This document shows, one piece after another, positions 18,244 to 27,285 of a DNA stretch of 64,000 bases. The translations under genes and the position numbers were made by a program. Position 1 is the first letter of the stretch; the number at the start of each line of letters is the position of its first letter. The notes beneath the pieces are model-generated. The model did no database searches. It saw nothing but the letters and a program-made list of their open reading frames with translations, and was not told the DNA's origin. This stretch comes from Bremerella volcania (lineage in GTDB: Bacteria; Planctomycetota; Planctomycetia; Pirellulales; Pirellulaceae). The stretch spans positions 744,001 through 808,000 of the forward strand of contig NZ_CP036289.1 of NCBI RefSeq assembly GCF_007748115.1. The letters run 5' to 3'.

Positions 18244-21200
18244 TTACGGTTCCATGGGTGGCTCAGGTTCCGGCTCTTGGCTGTGGATTGGGGAGAGACC
18301 TTCTTTTTGCAAGAACTTCATCACGACATAGAAGAAGACCGGCGTAAAGATCAGGCCGAAACCGGTCACACCCAGCATGCCGCTGAACACGGCGACACCA
18401 AGCGAGAAACGCATTTCCGCCCCGGCGCCGTGTCCCCAAAGCAAAGGCGCTACGCCCAGGATAAACGCAAAGCTGGTCATGACGATCGGCCGCAAACGAA
18501 CAATGCATGCTTGAACCGTGGCTTCCAGAAGTGGCTTGTTTTCCTTCTCCATCAGATCCTTGGCGAACTCGACCACAAGAATCGCGTTCTTGCATGCCAA
18601 CCCCACTAACACCACAAAGCCGATCTGGACGAAGATGTTGAGCGCCATGTGCGCGATGATGACACCGGTAAGCGCGGCCAGAACGCACATGGGGACCACC
18701 AGAATAATCGTGACCGGCAGCTCCCAGCTTTCGTAAAGTGCCGCCAGGATCAAATAGACCAGAATCACCGCGCCAATCAGTGCTGAGATCGGATTCTGCA
18801 GTACATCCTTAAACGATTGAAACTGGCTGGCCTGTTCCTGCAGGAACGAAATCTCGGTCCATTCCGCTTCCATCGAGGCAGGCAGCTCTTGGGCGGCCAG
18901 ATCGTTCATCATCGTGAGCACTTCGCCGGTGCTGACGATCGGTACATTCACCCCATTGATGGCCGCTGCGGGGAAGTTGTTGTAACGATTGATGAACATC
19001 GGCCCGGTACTGTCTTCAATGGTACAAAGCGTTCCCAGAGGAACCATTTCACCAGTGACGCTTTTGACTTTGAACTGGCGGACCGTTTCGGCATTCACGC
19101 GAAACTTGGAATCGGCCTGGACGTTGACCTGCCAGGTCCGGCCGAAACGATTGAAGTCATTCACATAGTAGCCACCCATATAGACTTGGAGTGCTTCGAA
19201 GACGGCGTCTAGCTCGACTCCCATGCTTTTGCACTTTTCGCGATCAATGTCGACAAACAACTGCGGCGTATTGGCACGGAAAGTACTGAAAGCGACCACG
19301 ATGCCGGGCTGCTCTAAAGCCAGATTGGCCAGTCGATCGGCTTGGGCCTGTAGGACGGCATAACCGTTGTCGCCACGGTCTTCGACCATCAGCTTGAAGC
19401 CGCCAGCATTTCCCAGACCGTTGATTGGGGGAGCCTCGAATACGGAAACGCGGGCCTCTTGGATCTTGCTGAACTTCTTACGCAGTTCCATCGCGATGTA
19501 TTCGGACGTGGTTTCTTTTCCCGTTCTCTCCGAGAAGGGGGCCAGTGAAAAGAAGCCGCCGCCAAGATTGGAACTGACCGCGTTTTGCACAAAAGATTGG
19601 CCCGATACGTCGACGACATGGGCGATGCCAGGCGTCTCCATCGCAATCTTTTCTACCTCGGTCATGACCTTGTCGGTACGTTCCCGCGAGGCTGAGTCGG
19701 GAAGTTGTACATCGAAAACCAGGTACCCTTGATCCTGGGTGGGAATGAAGCCGGCCGGCACTGCATTGAAACCGTAACCGGTCAATCCGATCAGCCCGAC
19801 GTACACGATCACCGCCACGGCACTGATGCGAAGCAGCGATGCGATGCCCCGGCCGTAGAAGTTGGTCACCCAATCGAAGATGGTGTTGAAGACACCGAAT
19901 ACGGCCGCTAAGGCACGGTTCACCGTGTGGGATAGTAGATAACCGATGACGGCACCTGGAACGAAGAGCGCGGCTTGCATCCACAAGGGCAATCCCTCTT
20001 CGCCATGCTCGCCGGAACCACCCAGGAAAGTACTTCCCAGCCATACCAGCAGAACTCCACCCAGCGCGGTAATTCCCCACCATGGCAACGCTTCGCGATG
20101 TTGCGTATGGTCTTCGCCTGGCTTCGGGTCGCGGAAAATCGAGGTCGCTCTGGCCGGGGTCATCGTCATGGCGTTCATGGCTGAAATCAGCATGGCTGCC
20201 GCGATCGTCAGTGCAAACTGCCGGAAGAACTGCCCCGTGACGCCTCCCAGGAAGGCGCTGGGGAAAAATACGCTGCTCAACACGAGCGTGATTGCCACAA
20301 TGGGACCGGTGATTTCTTCCATCGCATGAATCGTGGCGTCGCGGACCTTGTAGCCCATGCCAATCCAACGCTCGATATTCTCGAGCACGACAATTGCATC
20401 GTCCACGACTATGCCAATGGCAAGCACCAGGCCAAACAGCGTTAAGTTATTGAGCGTGAAGCCCATCATCGCCATGATCGCGAAGGTCCCGATGAGCGAT
20501 ACGCCCACGTCGATCAGCGGTAGCATTACCGCTTTCCAGTCCTGGAGAAAGAAGAGGACGACGATGGCAACCAGGATGATCGCGTCGCGAAGCGTTTTGA
20601 AGACTTCTTCCACCGACTGTTTAATGAAGGGAGTCGTATCGTAGCCAATCTCGTACTTAAGGCCTGGTGGGAACTTCTCCTTTAACTCTTCCATCTTGCG
20701 TTTGACGCGATCCCCCACATCAAGCGCATTGGAGCCAGGTAATTGGAAGATGCCAATCCCTGCCGAAGGCTTCTGGTCGAACCGGCAGATCGTGTTCAAG
20801 TTCTTGGCACCGAGTTCGACGCTGCCGATATCACGGATGCGTGTGATTTGGCCGTCACTTCCCGTTTTCACGACGATATCTTCAAATTGCTCAGGCGTTT
20901 TCAATCGTCCCAGGGTCGTCATCGTGAGCTGCATTTCCTGCCCCGGAGGAACCGGCGGTTGACCGATCTGCCCGGCGGCAACCTGAACGTTCTGCTCCTT
21001 TAGGGAAGCGACCACTTCGCCTGCGGACATGCTACGCGATGCGAGGGCATTCGGGTTTAGCCAGACACGCATGCTGTAATCTTGCTGCCCCAGGATGCCC
21101 ACGTCACCGACCCCCTCAAGGCTGGCCAATTGGTCACGGATTTGAATGGTGGCGTAGTTGCTTAGGTAAAGGTTGTCGAGCAGAGGTTGGCCGGTCTCGG

Positions 21201-21645
21201 GGTCATCTTCGGAGAAGAGATTCACCGCGAGCAAAATATTAGGGGACTTCTTTTTGGTCGTCACCCCAGTGGCTTTCACCACGTCCGGCAGCAGCGGAGT
21301 GGCTTGAGCAACGCGGTTTTGAACCAGAACCTGGGCCATGTCCAGGTCGGTTCCCAATGCGAAGGTGACCGTTAATGTGTAACTTCCGTCACTCGCCGAC
21401 TGCGACGACATGTAAAGTGCATCTTCGACGCCAACGACCTGTTGTTCGATCGGGGCCGCCACCGTTTCAGCGACGACATCCGCACTTGCACCAGGGTATT
21501 GGCATGTTACCGAAACCGTCGGCGGGGCGATTTCGGGATACTGGGCAATAGGCAATATCCACACGCAGATCGTGCCCGCCAAGACGATGATAATGGAGAT
21601 AACCCAGGCAAAGATGGGGCGATCGATAAAGAAGCGAGCCAGCAC
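18244..21645 (-). CDS. RND efflux pump inner-membrane transporter (HAE1/AcrB family)
   Basis: A 1133-residue proton-driven drug/solute exporter. The N-terminal RFFIDRPIFAWVISIIIVLAG helix is canonical. The proton-relay aspartates lie in LAIGIVVDDAIVVLENIER (TM4), and the matching lysine in VGLACKNAILVVEFAKDL (TM10). Porter domains are recognisable from GTDLDMAQVLVQNRV and from GYLVFDVQLPDSASRERTD. It is about 80 residues longer than AcrB: between TM6 and TM7 is an insertion with hydrophobic segments (ALPWWGITALGGVLLVWLG and LWMQAALFVPGAVIGYLLS), absent from the E. coli protein. The start is a GTG, and the adaptor gene ends 57 bases upstream. No TolC-like gene is adjacent, so an outer-membrane channel would have to come from elsewhere. 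Confidence 0.95.
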   Translation of the reverse strand: MLARFFIDRPIFAWVISIIIVLAGTICVWILPIAQYPEIAPPTVSVTCQYPGASADVVAETVAAPIEQQVVGVEDALYMSSQSASDGSYTLTVTFALGTDLDMAQVLVQNRVAQATPLLPDVVKATGVTTKKKSPNILLAVNLFSEDDPETGQPLLDNLYLSNYATIQIRDQLASLEGVGDVGILGQQDYSMRVWLNPNALASRSMSAGEVVASLKEQNVQVAAGQIGQPPVPPGQEMQLTMTTLGRLKTPEQFEDIVVKTGSDGQITRIRDIGSVELGAKNLNTICRFDQKPSAGIGIFQLPGSNALDVGDRVKRKMEELKEKFPPGLKYEIGYDTTPFIKQSVEEVFKTLRDAIILVAIVVLFFLQDWKAVMLPLIDVGVSLIGTFAIMAMMGFTLNNLTLFGLVLAIGIVVDDAIVVLENIERWIGMGYKVRDATIHAMEEITGPIVAITLVLSSVFFPSAFLGGVTGQFFRQFALTIAAAMLISAMNAMTMTPARATSIFRDPKPGEDHTQHREALPWWGITALGGVLLVWLGSTFLGGSGEHGEEGLPLWMQAALFVPGAVIGYLLSHTVNRALAAVFGVFNTIFDWVTNFYGRGIASLLRISAVAVIVYVGLIGLTGYGFNAVPAGFIPTQDQGYLVFDVQLPDSASRERTDKVMTEVEKIAMETPGIAHVVDVSGQSFVQNAVSSNLGGGFFSLAPFSERTGKETTSEYIAMELRKKFSKIQEARVSVFEAPPINGLGNAGGFKLMVEDRGDNGYAVLQAQADRLANLALEQPGIVVAFSTFRANTPQLFVDIDREKCKSMGVELDAVFEALQVYMGGYYVNDFNRFGRTWQVNVQADSKFRVNAETVRQFKVKSVTGEMVPLGTLCTIEDSTGPMFINRYNNFPAAAINGVNVPIVSTGEVLTMMNDLAAQELPASMEAEWTEISFLQEQASQFQSFKDVLQNPISALIGAVILVYLILAALYESWELPVTIILVVPMCVLAALTGVIIAHMALNIFVQIGFVVLVGLACKNAILVVEFAKDLMEKENKPLLEATVQACIVRLRPIVMTSFAFILGVAPLLWGHGAGAEMRFSLGVAVFSGMLGVTGFGLIFTPVFFYVVMKFLQKEGLSPIHSQEPEPEPPMEP

Positions 21646-21702
21646 GTTGCTATCTTTCGTCGGTGTGATTTGGCAATCAAATGAACAAGGTTGCGACTTT
21701 GA

Positions 21703-22983
21703 TTAAGAACCACCCGGCATCGGCGCGGATGGCTGGTTCGTCTGATTGGCAGGTTGCTGCGGAGGCGAATTCGACACGGGCTTCTCGTTTTCTTTGACGG
21801 AACGAAGGACCTTCTCATCAATCGGAGGAGGTTCTGGCATGGTCGTGTCCTGCGGCTTGACCGGTTTGCCGGGGCGTACCAATAGCAGACCATTCACAAT
21901 GACTTTTTCCCCCTCGGCAAGACCTTCTTCAACGACTCGTAGTGAGCCTTGCTTGGTTCCCAGTTGAACACTGCGACGCTCCGCGTTGCCGTCTTTATCG
22001 AGTACGTAAACATACCGATCACTCTGATCGGCACCGATAGCGCCCTCGGGAACTAACACGGCATCGTAGGGGGCCTTCGTGGCAACCTTGACTCGAACGA
22101 AAAGCCCGGGGCGGAGGGCCCCTTTGGGATTTGGAATCACGGCACGTACGGTCAGCGTTCCAGAGCCTGCGTTGACTTGATTCGAGCCGAAGTCAATTGT
22201 TCCCAGGTGGGGATATTCCGAGCCATCGGCGAGGTAGATTTGGACGGGGATCTTCAATTCTCGTAGTGAGCCTTCCTCTTGCGGATTGGTTTCTGAGCTG
22301 TGCCGTTGGATATAGCTCAACAAAGCGAGTTCGTCGACGTCGAAGTAGGCGTAGATGGGGTCGACCGATACGATGGTAGTCAGAAGCGTTGGTTCACCAA
22401 CTCCACTTTGAACAAGATTTCCATCGGTAACGTACGTTCGATCTATGCGGCCGCTGATCGCTGCATTGATCGTGCAATAATCAAGGTCGACTTTGCGGGC
22501 GGCAATTTCGGAATCGGCCGCATTGACCTGAGCGACTGCCTCATTGGCGGCCGCGACACTTTCATCGAAAAGTTCCTGGCTGACTGCTCCGCTGCCTACC
22601 AGCTTTTTGTTGCGGGCCAAGGTTGCCTGGGCCAACTCGTTTTTGGCAACGTAAAGTTCTTTTTGGGAAACGGCTTGATCGTACTCGGCCTGGTAGGTCC
22701 GCTTATCGATCTCGAACAGAAGATCCCCCTTCTTGACCATCGCCCCATCTTCAAAAGCAACCCTCTGCAGGTAGCCAGATACTTTGGCGTAAACATCGAC
22801 CGAAGAAACCGCTTCGATGTGGCCGGTATACTCGCTGAAGTCGACGACCTGGCGTTTGATGGCAGGGGCCACGGTCACATTCGGTGGTTCGGCTTTGGGC
22901 ATCTGCCGGCGCGGGCCACAGCCGATGGTGATAAGTAGAGCAAGTGTCAGAGTGATCGTCAGGCGAAGCACGTTCAGCTGCAT
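21703..22983 (-). CDS. RND efflux periplasmic adaptor (membrane fusion protein)
   Basis: A 426-residue AcrA/MexA-type adaptor linking the inner-membrane pump to an outer-membrane channel. The leader LRLTITLTLALLITIGCGPRR resembles a lipoprotein signal with Cys22 as the anchor. The lipoyl-like half appears as DVYAKVSGYLQRVAFEDGAMVKKGDLLFEIDKR, then a helical hairpin (YDQAVSQKELYVAKNELAQ and onwards), the second lipoyl half with DLDYCTINAAISGRIDRTYV-like strands, and the beta-barrel with PGLFVRVKV. Residues about 385-426 are a Pro/Gln-rich tail of low complexity. AGGAAG lies six bases before the ATG. It is the first gene of a two-gene operon with the pump; no regulator gene is next to it. Confidence 0.95.
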   Translation of the reverse strand: MQLNVLRLTITLTLALLITIGCGPRRQMPKAEPPNVTVAPAIKRQVVDFSEYTGHIEAVSSVDVYAKVSGYLQRVAFEDGAMVKKGDLLFEIDKRTYQAEYDQAVSQKELYVAKNELAQATLARNKKLVGSGAVSQELFDESVAAANEAVAQVNAADSEIAARKVDLDYCTINAAISGRIDRTYVTDGNLVQSGVGEPTLLTTIVSVDPIYAYFDVDELALLSYIQRHSSETNPQEEGSLRELKIPVQIYLADGSEYPHLGTIDFGSNQVNAGSGTLTVRAVIPNPKGALRPGLFVRVKVATKAPYDAVLVPEGAIGADQSDRYVYVLDKDGNAERRSVQLGTKQGSLRVVEEGLAEGEKVIVNGLLLVRPGKPVKPQDTTMPEPPPIDEKVLRSVKENEKPVSNSPPQQPANQTNQPSAPMPGGS

Positions 22984-23389
22984 TACTACTTCCTGTTGCT
23001 GGTCTCGTTGTCTCTATCCCAGAGCTGAAAGATGTTTCCCTTTATACCGTGACGGCTTCCAGATTACACGAGGTCTGGTAGTCCCTCTTCATACAGAAAT
23101 CACGTACTTCTCCAAAATCATGGCTAGGGCAGCCGATCTGATGCCGCAGCGGGAAGCATTTCCACCTTTGATTATCCGTGAGGCTAGGGTAGTCTATGCA
23201 TTCTAGGAGAAACGTATCGGCGTATCTGACTATCTACAAAGTCGTTTCGACTACACTCGGAGAGCCTTACGAGGTCTTTCATTGGTAAAGATCTCATTTA
23301 CGACATCCGCTGGTTCTCTCGCTTTGGAAAACTCGTCAACATGCACGAGAAGGCGAATCTGAACTTTTGTAAGACCAGGTAAGTTTCGA
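22984..23389. other. Divergent intergenic region between efflux operon and GT-C-like gene
   Basis: About 400 bases hold the start regions of the leftward efflux operon and the rightward membrane-protein gene. I see no convincing open frame, hairpin or consensus promoter. The only clear elements are the ribosome sites flanking each start (AGGAAG for the adaptor, AGGTAAG for the membrane protein). Confidence 0.4.
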
Positions 23390-25192
23390 ATGGATTCGGA
23401 TTCTTCAACCAGCGCAGAGGAGGTTTCTTCTCGAAGGATTCTCGCCGTGTTTGTGATTACGGCGCTGGTGGGTACCGGGATAGCGTATTTTGTCCTCTGC
23501 GTTGCCGCATACAGCCGGTATTGCAACGAGTGGAGTGGCATGCTGCTTTCCGGGTACCGGTTTGGGGTACCGCAGCGTCTTGTGGAGAAAGGGGTCTACC
23601 CTGTCCATGAAATTGGTTGGGATGGACAGTTCTACTACCTCCAGGCGAATTACTTAGATCCCCATCCGGATGCTTACGATCATATTGATGCTCCGCCTTA
23701 TCGTTACCAGCGCATTGGCTTGCCGCTGGTAGCTGCTGTGTTTAGTTGGGCGATCGGTAGCGATTACGTTTCCCCCCATACTTACTTGTTCGCCTCGCTT
23801 CCGTTTGTTGGTGTGGGGATGGGGGCACTCGCTGCATGGTTGTTTGCCCATCGCTATTCTCCACTATGGTGTCTAGGATGGGCCGCGAACGTGGGAATAC
23901 CGATTTGCCTACTGCATGGTCAGCCAGATCCATTGGCAGATGCGTTGTTTATCCTCGCGATGTTAGCGTTGATTCGAGGCATGCCCATCGCTTATGCCGC
24001 GGCGGCGACGTTGATGTGTCTGACGCGCGAGCCCTATTTTCTGATCGCGGGAACCATACTCGCTGCGTCCTTTGCCGGGATGATTCCCTGGAAAGGCAAT
24101 CCCGATACAGGCGGATGGATGGTGGTGACCTTGCGGGCGATCGGTCTGCGGCGTTTGGCGGAATTGGTCATGGTTACTCCGGAATCCGAGCCGCAGTCGA
24201 CTATCTTCAGTGGAAGACCAAGTGCCTGGAACTTTTGGGCCTATCGAACACCGCTGTGGCAGTTGATTGTCTTGCTGGTTCCCTGCGCGGTCTTCATCGC
24301 CTGGCAATTGTACTTGCGGACGGTCTTTGGTCAGACGGGATCGGAAGGATCTGGCGGCGTCATGCTTGACTACCCGTTCTTTGCGTTTTTCAGGTCCTCG
24401 GTTCGTTCGCCTGACTATGTGATCAGACCGTTTTACTACGTCACTTTGATGATGGGATTCGTCGTCCTGTGGAGCGTTCGCCGCAAGTTGTCCCTGGCGT
24501 TGATTCTTTTGCCTTACTTCCTGGTCTTGTCGATGATGTCGGAAGTGGTTTGGATCGATATCAGCGGTTACTCCAAGGCCATGGGGACGGTGTTGGCGAC
24601 CATCGTGATCTGCTTTCCGCTGATGGGAAAAAGGATGCTTTACCCAGTCGGGCTGCTCTTGATTTTTGCCGTGCTGACATATACACAGTGCTTCAAACGA
24701 GTCTATGGCCCGGTTGATCTGGTGCGCGTGCCTGACTTCCAGGTCGTGCAGCTTGATATGGAACAGACGCAGCCTGTCCTCAAGGCCCCTCGATGTTCGA
24801 TCAGGGTTGATCAGGAAGAACTCGTGAAGCGAGCCGCGGCAAAGAATGGCATCTACCGCTTTGAATTGCTGGGACGGCGTTTCCCACAAACCTACTTTAC
24901 GGTACCCATCACGGTTACCAACGAAGGGTCCGAGACGTGGGAACATTCAAGAGAGAACGCAATTCAAATCGTGCCTGGCTGGATCGAGGGAGAGCAATTG
25001 CCCCACTGGCAGGCCGCTACCGATGTGCCGGACAAAGTGCCCCCAGGTGAATCGTTCACCCGCGAGGTGCCGATCCTGCTTCCGCGCCGTCCTGGTGATT
25101 ACACCCTGAGGATAACGCTACGGCAGTTGGAACAGTTCACGTTCGATGAAAAGGGGGACAACTACATCGATATCCCGATCTCGTACCGTTAG
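23390..25192 (+). CDS. GT-C-like polytopic membrane protein with C-terminal Ig-like domain (paralogue A)
   Basis: A 600-residue protein with about ten hydrophobic helices from residue 18 to about 430, then a soluble C-terminal part. The first loop carries EIGWDGQFYYLQANYLDP and PPYRYQRIGLPL; this GxDGQFYY...YRYQRI pattern matches what I know of the AZOBR_p60025-type cell-surface glycopolymer proteins, related to polyprenol-phosphate-sugar-dependent GT-C enzymes. The C-terminal region (about 490-600) contains VPITVTNEGSETWEHSRENA and PRRPGDYTLRITLRQ, an Ig-like fold of the NBR1/FW kind. It is a paralogue of the gene at 32355, with long identical stretches. It converges on the GT2 gene 25 bases away. 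Likely role: glycosyl transfer on the outer face of the inner membrane; substrate unknown. Confidence 0.8.
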   Translation: MDSDSSTSAEEVSSRRILAVFVITALVGTGIAYFVLCVAAYSRYCNEWSGMLLSGYRFGVPQRLVEKGVYPVHEIGWDGQFYYLQANYLDPHPDAYDHIDAPPYRYQRIGLPLVAAVFSWAIGSDYVSPHTYLFASLPFVGVGMGALAAWLFAHRYSPLWCLGWAANVGIPICLLHGQPDPLADALFILAMLALIRGMPIAYAAAATLMCLTREPYFLIAGTILAASFAGMIPWKGNPDTGGWMVVTLRAIGLRRLAELVMVTPESEPQSTIFSGRPSAWNFWAYRTPLWQLIVLLVPCAVFIAWQLYLRTVFGQTGSEGSGGVMLDYPFFAFFRSSVRSPDYVIRPFYYVTLMMGFVVLWSVRRKLSLALILLPYFLVLSMMSEVVWIDISGYSKAMGTVLATIVICFPLMGKRMLYPVGLLLIFAVLTYTQCFKRVYGPVDLVRVPDFQVVQLDMEQTQPVLKAPRCSIRVDQEELVKRAAAKNGIYRFELLGRRFPQTYFTVPITVTNEGSETWEHSRENAIQIVPGWIEGEQLPHWQAATDVPDKVPPGESFTREVPILLPRRPGDYTLRITLRQLEQFTFDEKGDNYIDIPISYR

Positions 25193-25217
25193 CAGGAGTG
25201 TGAATTCGCTCAGTTGC

Positions 25218-26003
25218 TCAAGCGGCAGATCGTTTGTCTACCGGTGCTTCTGCTTCCTCGTGTTGGGTCGAAAACGGACGCTGCGATTGCTTGAGCGATT
25301 TTCGCAGTTTCCAGATCTGACCAAAGGTGCGCTTGCATAGGCGATATTTGCCAAGAAGCGTTCCGCCTCCCTTGGATTCCCCTTCGGTACGCAGGTCGAA
25401 CCGGACGTCGACCAGCTCGACATCCATCTTCCGTTCGCTTGCCACGTACAGGATGTACAAGTCCAGCGTAAAGTCATACGGTGCCTCGTCCATGTGCTGC
25501 ATCAGCGAGTGATGGAACACTTTGGGCTGGGCGTTGACGTCAAAGTACGAACCCCCCAGCGCCGCCGATGCGACCCAGCCCATGGCTGAGGTAAAGAATT
25601 GATCAAACATCGGGCGACCTTTGCGGTTGCCGCGGACCAACGCGTGTTTGGGATTGGGCATCTGCATGAGGCGATCCAATGCCCGGATGACGTCCTCTGG
25701 GGGAGTTTGCAGATCGGCATGCGTCCAGGCCAGGTACTCGCCTCGGCTCTTGCGGAGGCCGAACAGAATCCCGTAGCCGTAGCCTTGATTGACGTCGACC
25801 AAAACCGAGCGGGCAAACGCGTTCTCCGGACGATCTAGCAGATCGGCCATGACTTGGGGTGTGTCGTCCTTCGAGCCGTTATCGACCAGCACCAGTTCGA
25901 TATCCTTTCGACTGCCGATCGCGTCGCGAAACGCCGAGACCAGTCGGTCCAGATTCTTCGATTCGTTGTAACACGGGACGACGATGGAAAGTGTGGTATT
26001 CAA
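25218..26003 (-). CDS. GT2 family glycosyltransferase, DPM1/GtrB-like without membrane anchor
   Basis: An inverting GT-A glycosyltransferase of 261 residues. The N terminus LSIVVPCYNESKNLDRLVSAF is the family 2 opening strand. LVLVDNGSKDDTPQVM follows, with the conserved aspartates binding the nucleotide. EYLAWTHADLQTPPEDV carries the D-x-D-like metal site in the polyprenol-phosphate glycosyltransferase form. There is no C-terminal membrane helix pair, so it resembles DPM1 rather than GtrB. The start is TTG with GGAAG seven bases upstream. As the last gene of the operon, beside two GtrA-type membrane domains and two GT-C-like proteins, it would suit making a polyprenyl-phosphate sugar that GtrA proteins flip and GT-C enzymes use (inference from the known GtrA/B/C scheme). 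Confidence 0.88.
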   Translation of the reverse strand: MNTTLSIVVPCYNESKNLDRLVSAFRDAIGSRKDIELVLVDNGSKDDTPQVMADLLDRPENAFARSVLVDVNQGYGYGILFGLRKSRGEYLAWTHADLQTPPEDVIRALDRLMQMPNPKHALVRGNRKGRPMFDQFFTSAMGWVASAALGGSYFDVNAQPKVFHHSLMQHMDEAPYDFTLDLYILYVASERKMDVELVDVRFDLRTEGESKGGGTLLGKYRLCKRTFGQIWKLRKSLKQSQRPFSTQHEEAEAPVDKRSAA

Positions 26004-26030
26004 CGTGGGCTTCCTTCGAAAGCAGCGGTG

Positions 26031-26111
26031 CTAGCTGAACGGTCGAGCGACTCGATTTCGCCCAATGGTATAGGCCAACAATAGCGAAAGGGTCAAGGTC
26101 AACGCAGCCAT
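26031..26111 (-). CDS. Possible 26-residue single-helix membrane microprotein
   Basis: A frame of 26 codons lies in the otherwise empty 107-base gap between the GDPD-like and GT2 genes. Its ATG shares a base with the stop of the upstream gene (TGATG), the usual arrangement of translationally coupled genes. The product is a Leu-rich helix (AALTLTLSLLLAYTIG) followed by a basic tail with three arginines, as expected of a one-pass membrane peptide with a cytosolic C terminus. It ends 27 bases before the GT2 start. It is too short to judge by homology and could be chance; the coupling and composition are the only support. Confidence 0.35.
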   Translation of the reverse strand: MAALTLTLSLLLAYTIGRNRVARPFS

Positions 26112-26698
26112 CAGGAAGACAAAGCCGCTTGCCAGAGATCCGGCCGCTTGGTGCAAATGGCGTCGACCGAATAGGGAGAGAGGGCTTGGGCATAGTCGGC
26201 GATCGTTTCGACGCTTCTTCCTTGAAGTTCTGGTGAAACGATGCACAGCTTGAAATGAGCCTTGAGTTGGTCGTACGTTTCGTCGGTCAACGGCATCTTG
26301 GTGAAGCAATCGATCCAGGCCCACTGGACGTCGCCTGCCAAGGCCATGGCGGACTCGATCGGTTCATACTCGGAGAAGCGAACCGCAATCTTGCTTTCTC
26401 CCTGTCGGCAGAGAGTGCGGATCATGGGGTAGCTGCTGTCGAGAAAAAAGTAGTCGTCGACCGTCCCTTGAATCATTTCCAGCACGCGATGCTCGATGCG
26501 TTCGCTCTTGATGTTCAGGATCATCAGTCCGTGACGGTAGTCGGCCAGGTAATCCTCAAATCGCTCGCCCCCTTGGAAAGGATCATGCTGGAGAATCAGG
26601 TCGTCGCCATGATCTCGCAAATCGAGTTCGACCCCGTATTCGGTTGGTACATCGGCCAACTGCTGGCGTGTGTTGATACGATGAGCGATGTATAGCAT
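26111..26698 (-). CDS. Glycerophosphodiester phosphodiesterase (GDPD)-like protein
   Basis: A 195-residue protein resembling a short, divergent GDPD TIM barrel. IAHRINTRQQLADVP opens like the HRG loop of the family, with Arg-Ile replacing Arg-Gly; GVELDLRDHGDDLILQHDPF matches the E-x-D...HD catalytic region (E, D and the general-base His are present). GLMILNIKSERIEHRVLEM fits the K-bearing strand, and DAICTKRPDLWQ fits the last strand (normally DGI.TDxP). GDPDs normally run to 240 residues or more, so this one is compact. In the cell it could hydrolyse a phosphodiester or, as in some capsule loci, act on a related sugar phosphate. It lies 11 bases after the GtrA gene and is coupled to the putative microprotein. 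Confidence 0.7.
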   Translation of the reverse strand: MLYIAHRINTRQQLADVPTEYGVELDLRDHGDDLILQHDPFQGGERFEDYLADYRHGLMILNIKSERIEHRVLEMIQGTVDDYFFLDSSYPMIRTLCRQGESKIAVRFSEYEPIESAMALAGDVQWAWIDCFTKMPLTDETYDQLKAHFKLCIVSPELQGRSVETIADYAQALSPYSVDAICTKRPDLWQAALSS

Positions 26699-26709
26699 GG
26701 AAGTTCTCG

Positions 26710-27285
26710 CTAGGCTGCTCGGCGGTCGGAAACAGGAATTGCGACTTCTGGAGGTTCGCTAGAAGGAGCCGACGTGGTGGAGTCTGCGGGCAACTGTTCA
26801 CGAAATGCCAGGAACTTCATGCCTACAAAGTTGGCGACCGTGGTCGTTCCGGTTGCCAGGAAGAAGCCCAACAAGCGGAATTCATCTCCAGCCAGCAGAA
26901 GCACGGCACGGTTGATTCCCACGTTCAAGCCAAGCGTGCAGGCGTAGATAAGAACGTAGAAAATCGGTTCGCTGACCGATCGCTTCGTCGACTCGAAAGT
27001 CCACACTTTGTTACCCCAGAAGCCAAATAGCATTCCGCAAACGTACGAGATTCCCTTGGCGACGTCAGGGGAAATACCGGACCACGTGGTGATCAGCGCG
27101 TAGCAGATTCCGTCGATCGCGACCGAGCTTCCGCCAATCACGAGAAAGCGGAGTATCTGACGCGATACCTTAGGCGGCGAGTTTTCGTTGCTGTTGTTGG
27201 GCAAAGTATTTCTCCCAGCGCTGGTAATCCCGCAACTCTTCCGGGGTTCCCCAGCCGATGTATTTTTCGACTTCAAAGGTGTCAA
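26710..27285 (-). CDS. GtrA family membrane protein (start uncertain)
   Basis: A four-helix membrane protein of the GtrA type, thought to flip polyprenyl-phosphate-linked sugars. The first helix opens with QILRFLVIGGSSVAIDGICYAL, and GISYVCGMLFGFWGNKVWTF is the second-helix signature; VANFVGMKFLAF ends the last helix. A C-terminal Ser/Pro/Glu-rich tail of about 35 residues follows. The first ATG (27285) would overlap the nucleotidyltransferase gene by 116 bases and add 40 non-membrane residues. A TTG at 27204 (164 residues, 35-base overlap) is more plausible, since no ATG or GTG lies closer before the first helix. I list the full open span. The operon carries a second GtrA domain in the fusion protein at 30862. 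Confidence 0.8.
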   Translation of the reverse strand: MTPLKSKNTSAGEPRKSCGITSAGRNTLPNNSNENSPPKVSRQILRFLVIGGSSVAIDGICYALITTWSGISPDVAKGISYVCGMLFGFWGNKVWTFESTKRSVSEPIFYVLIYACTLGLNVGINRAVLLLAGDEFRLLGFFLATGTTTVANFVGMKFLAFREQLPADSTTSAPSSEPPEVAIPVSDRRAA

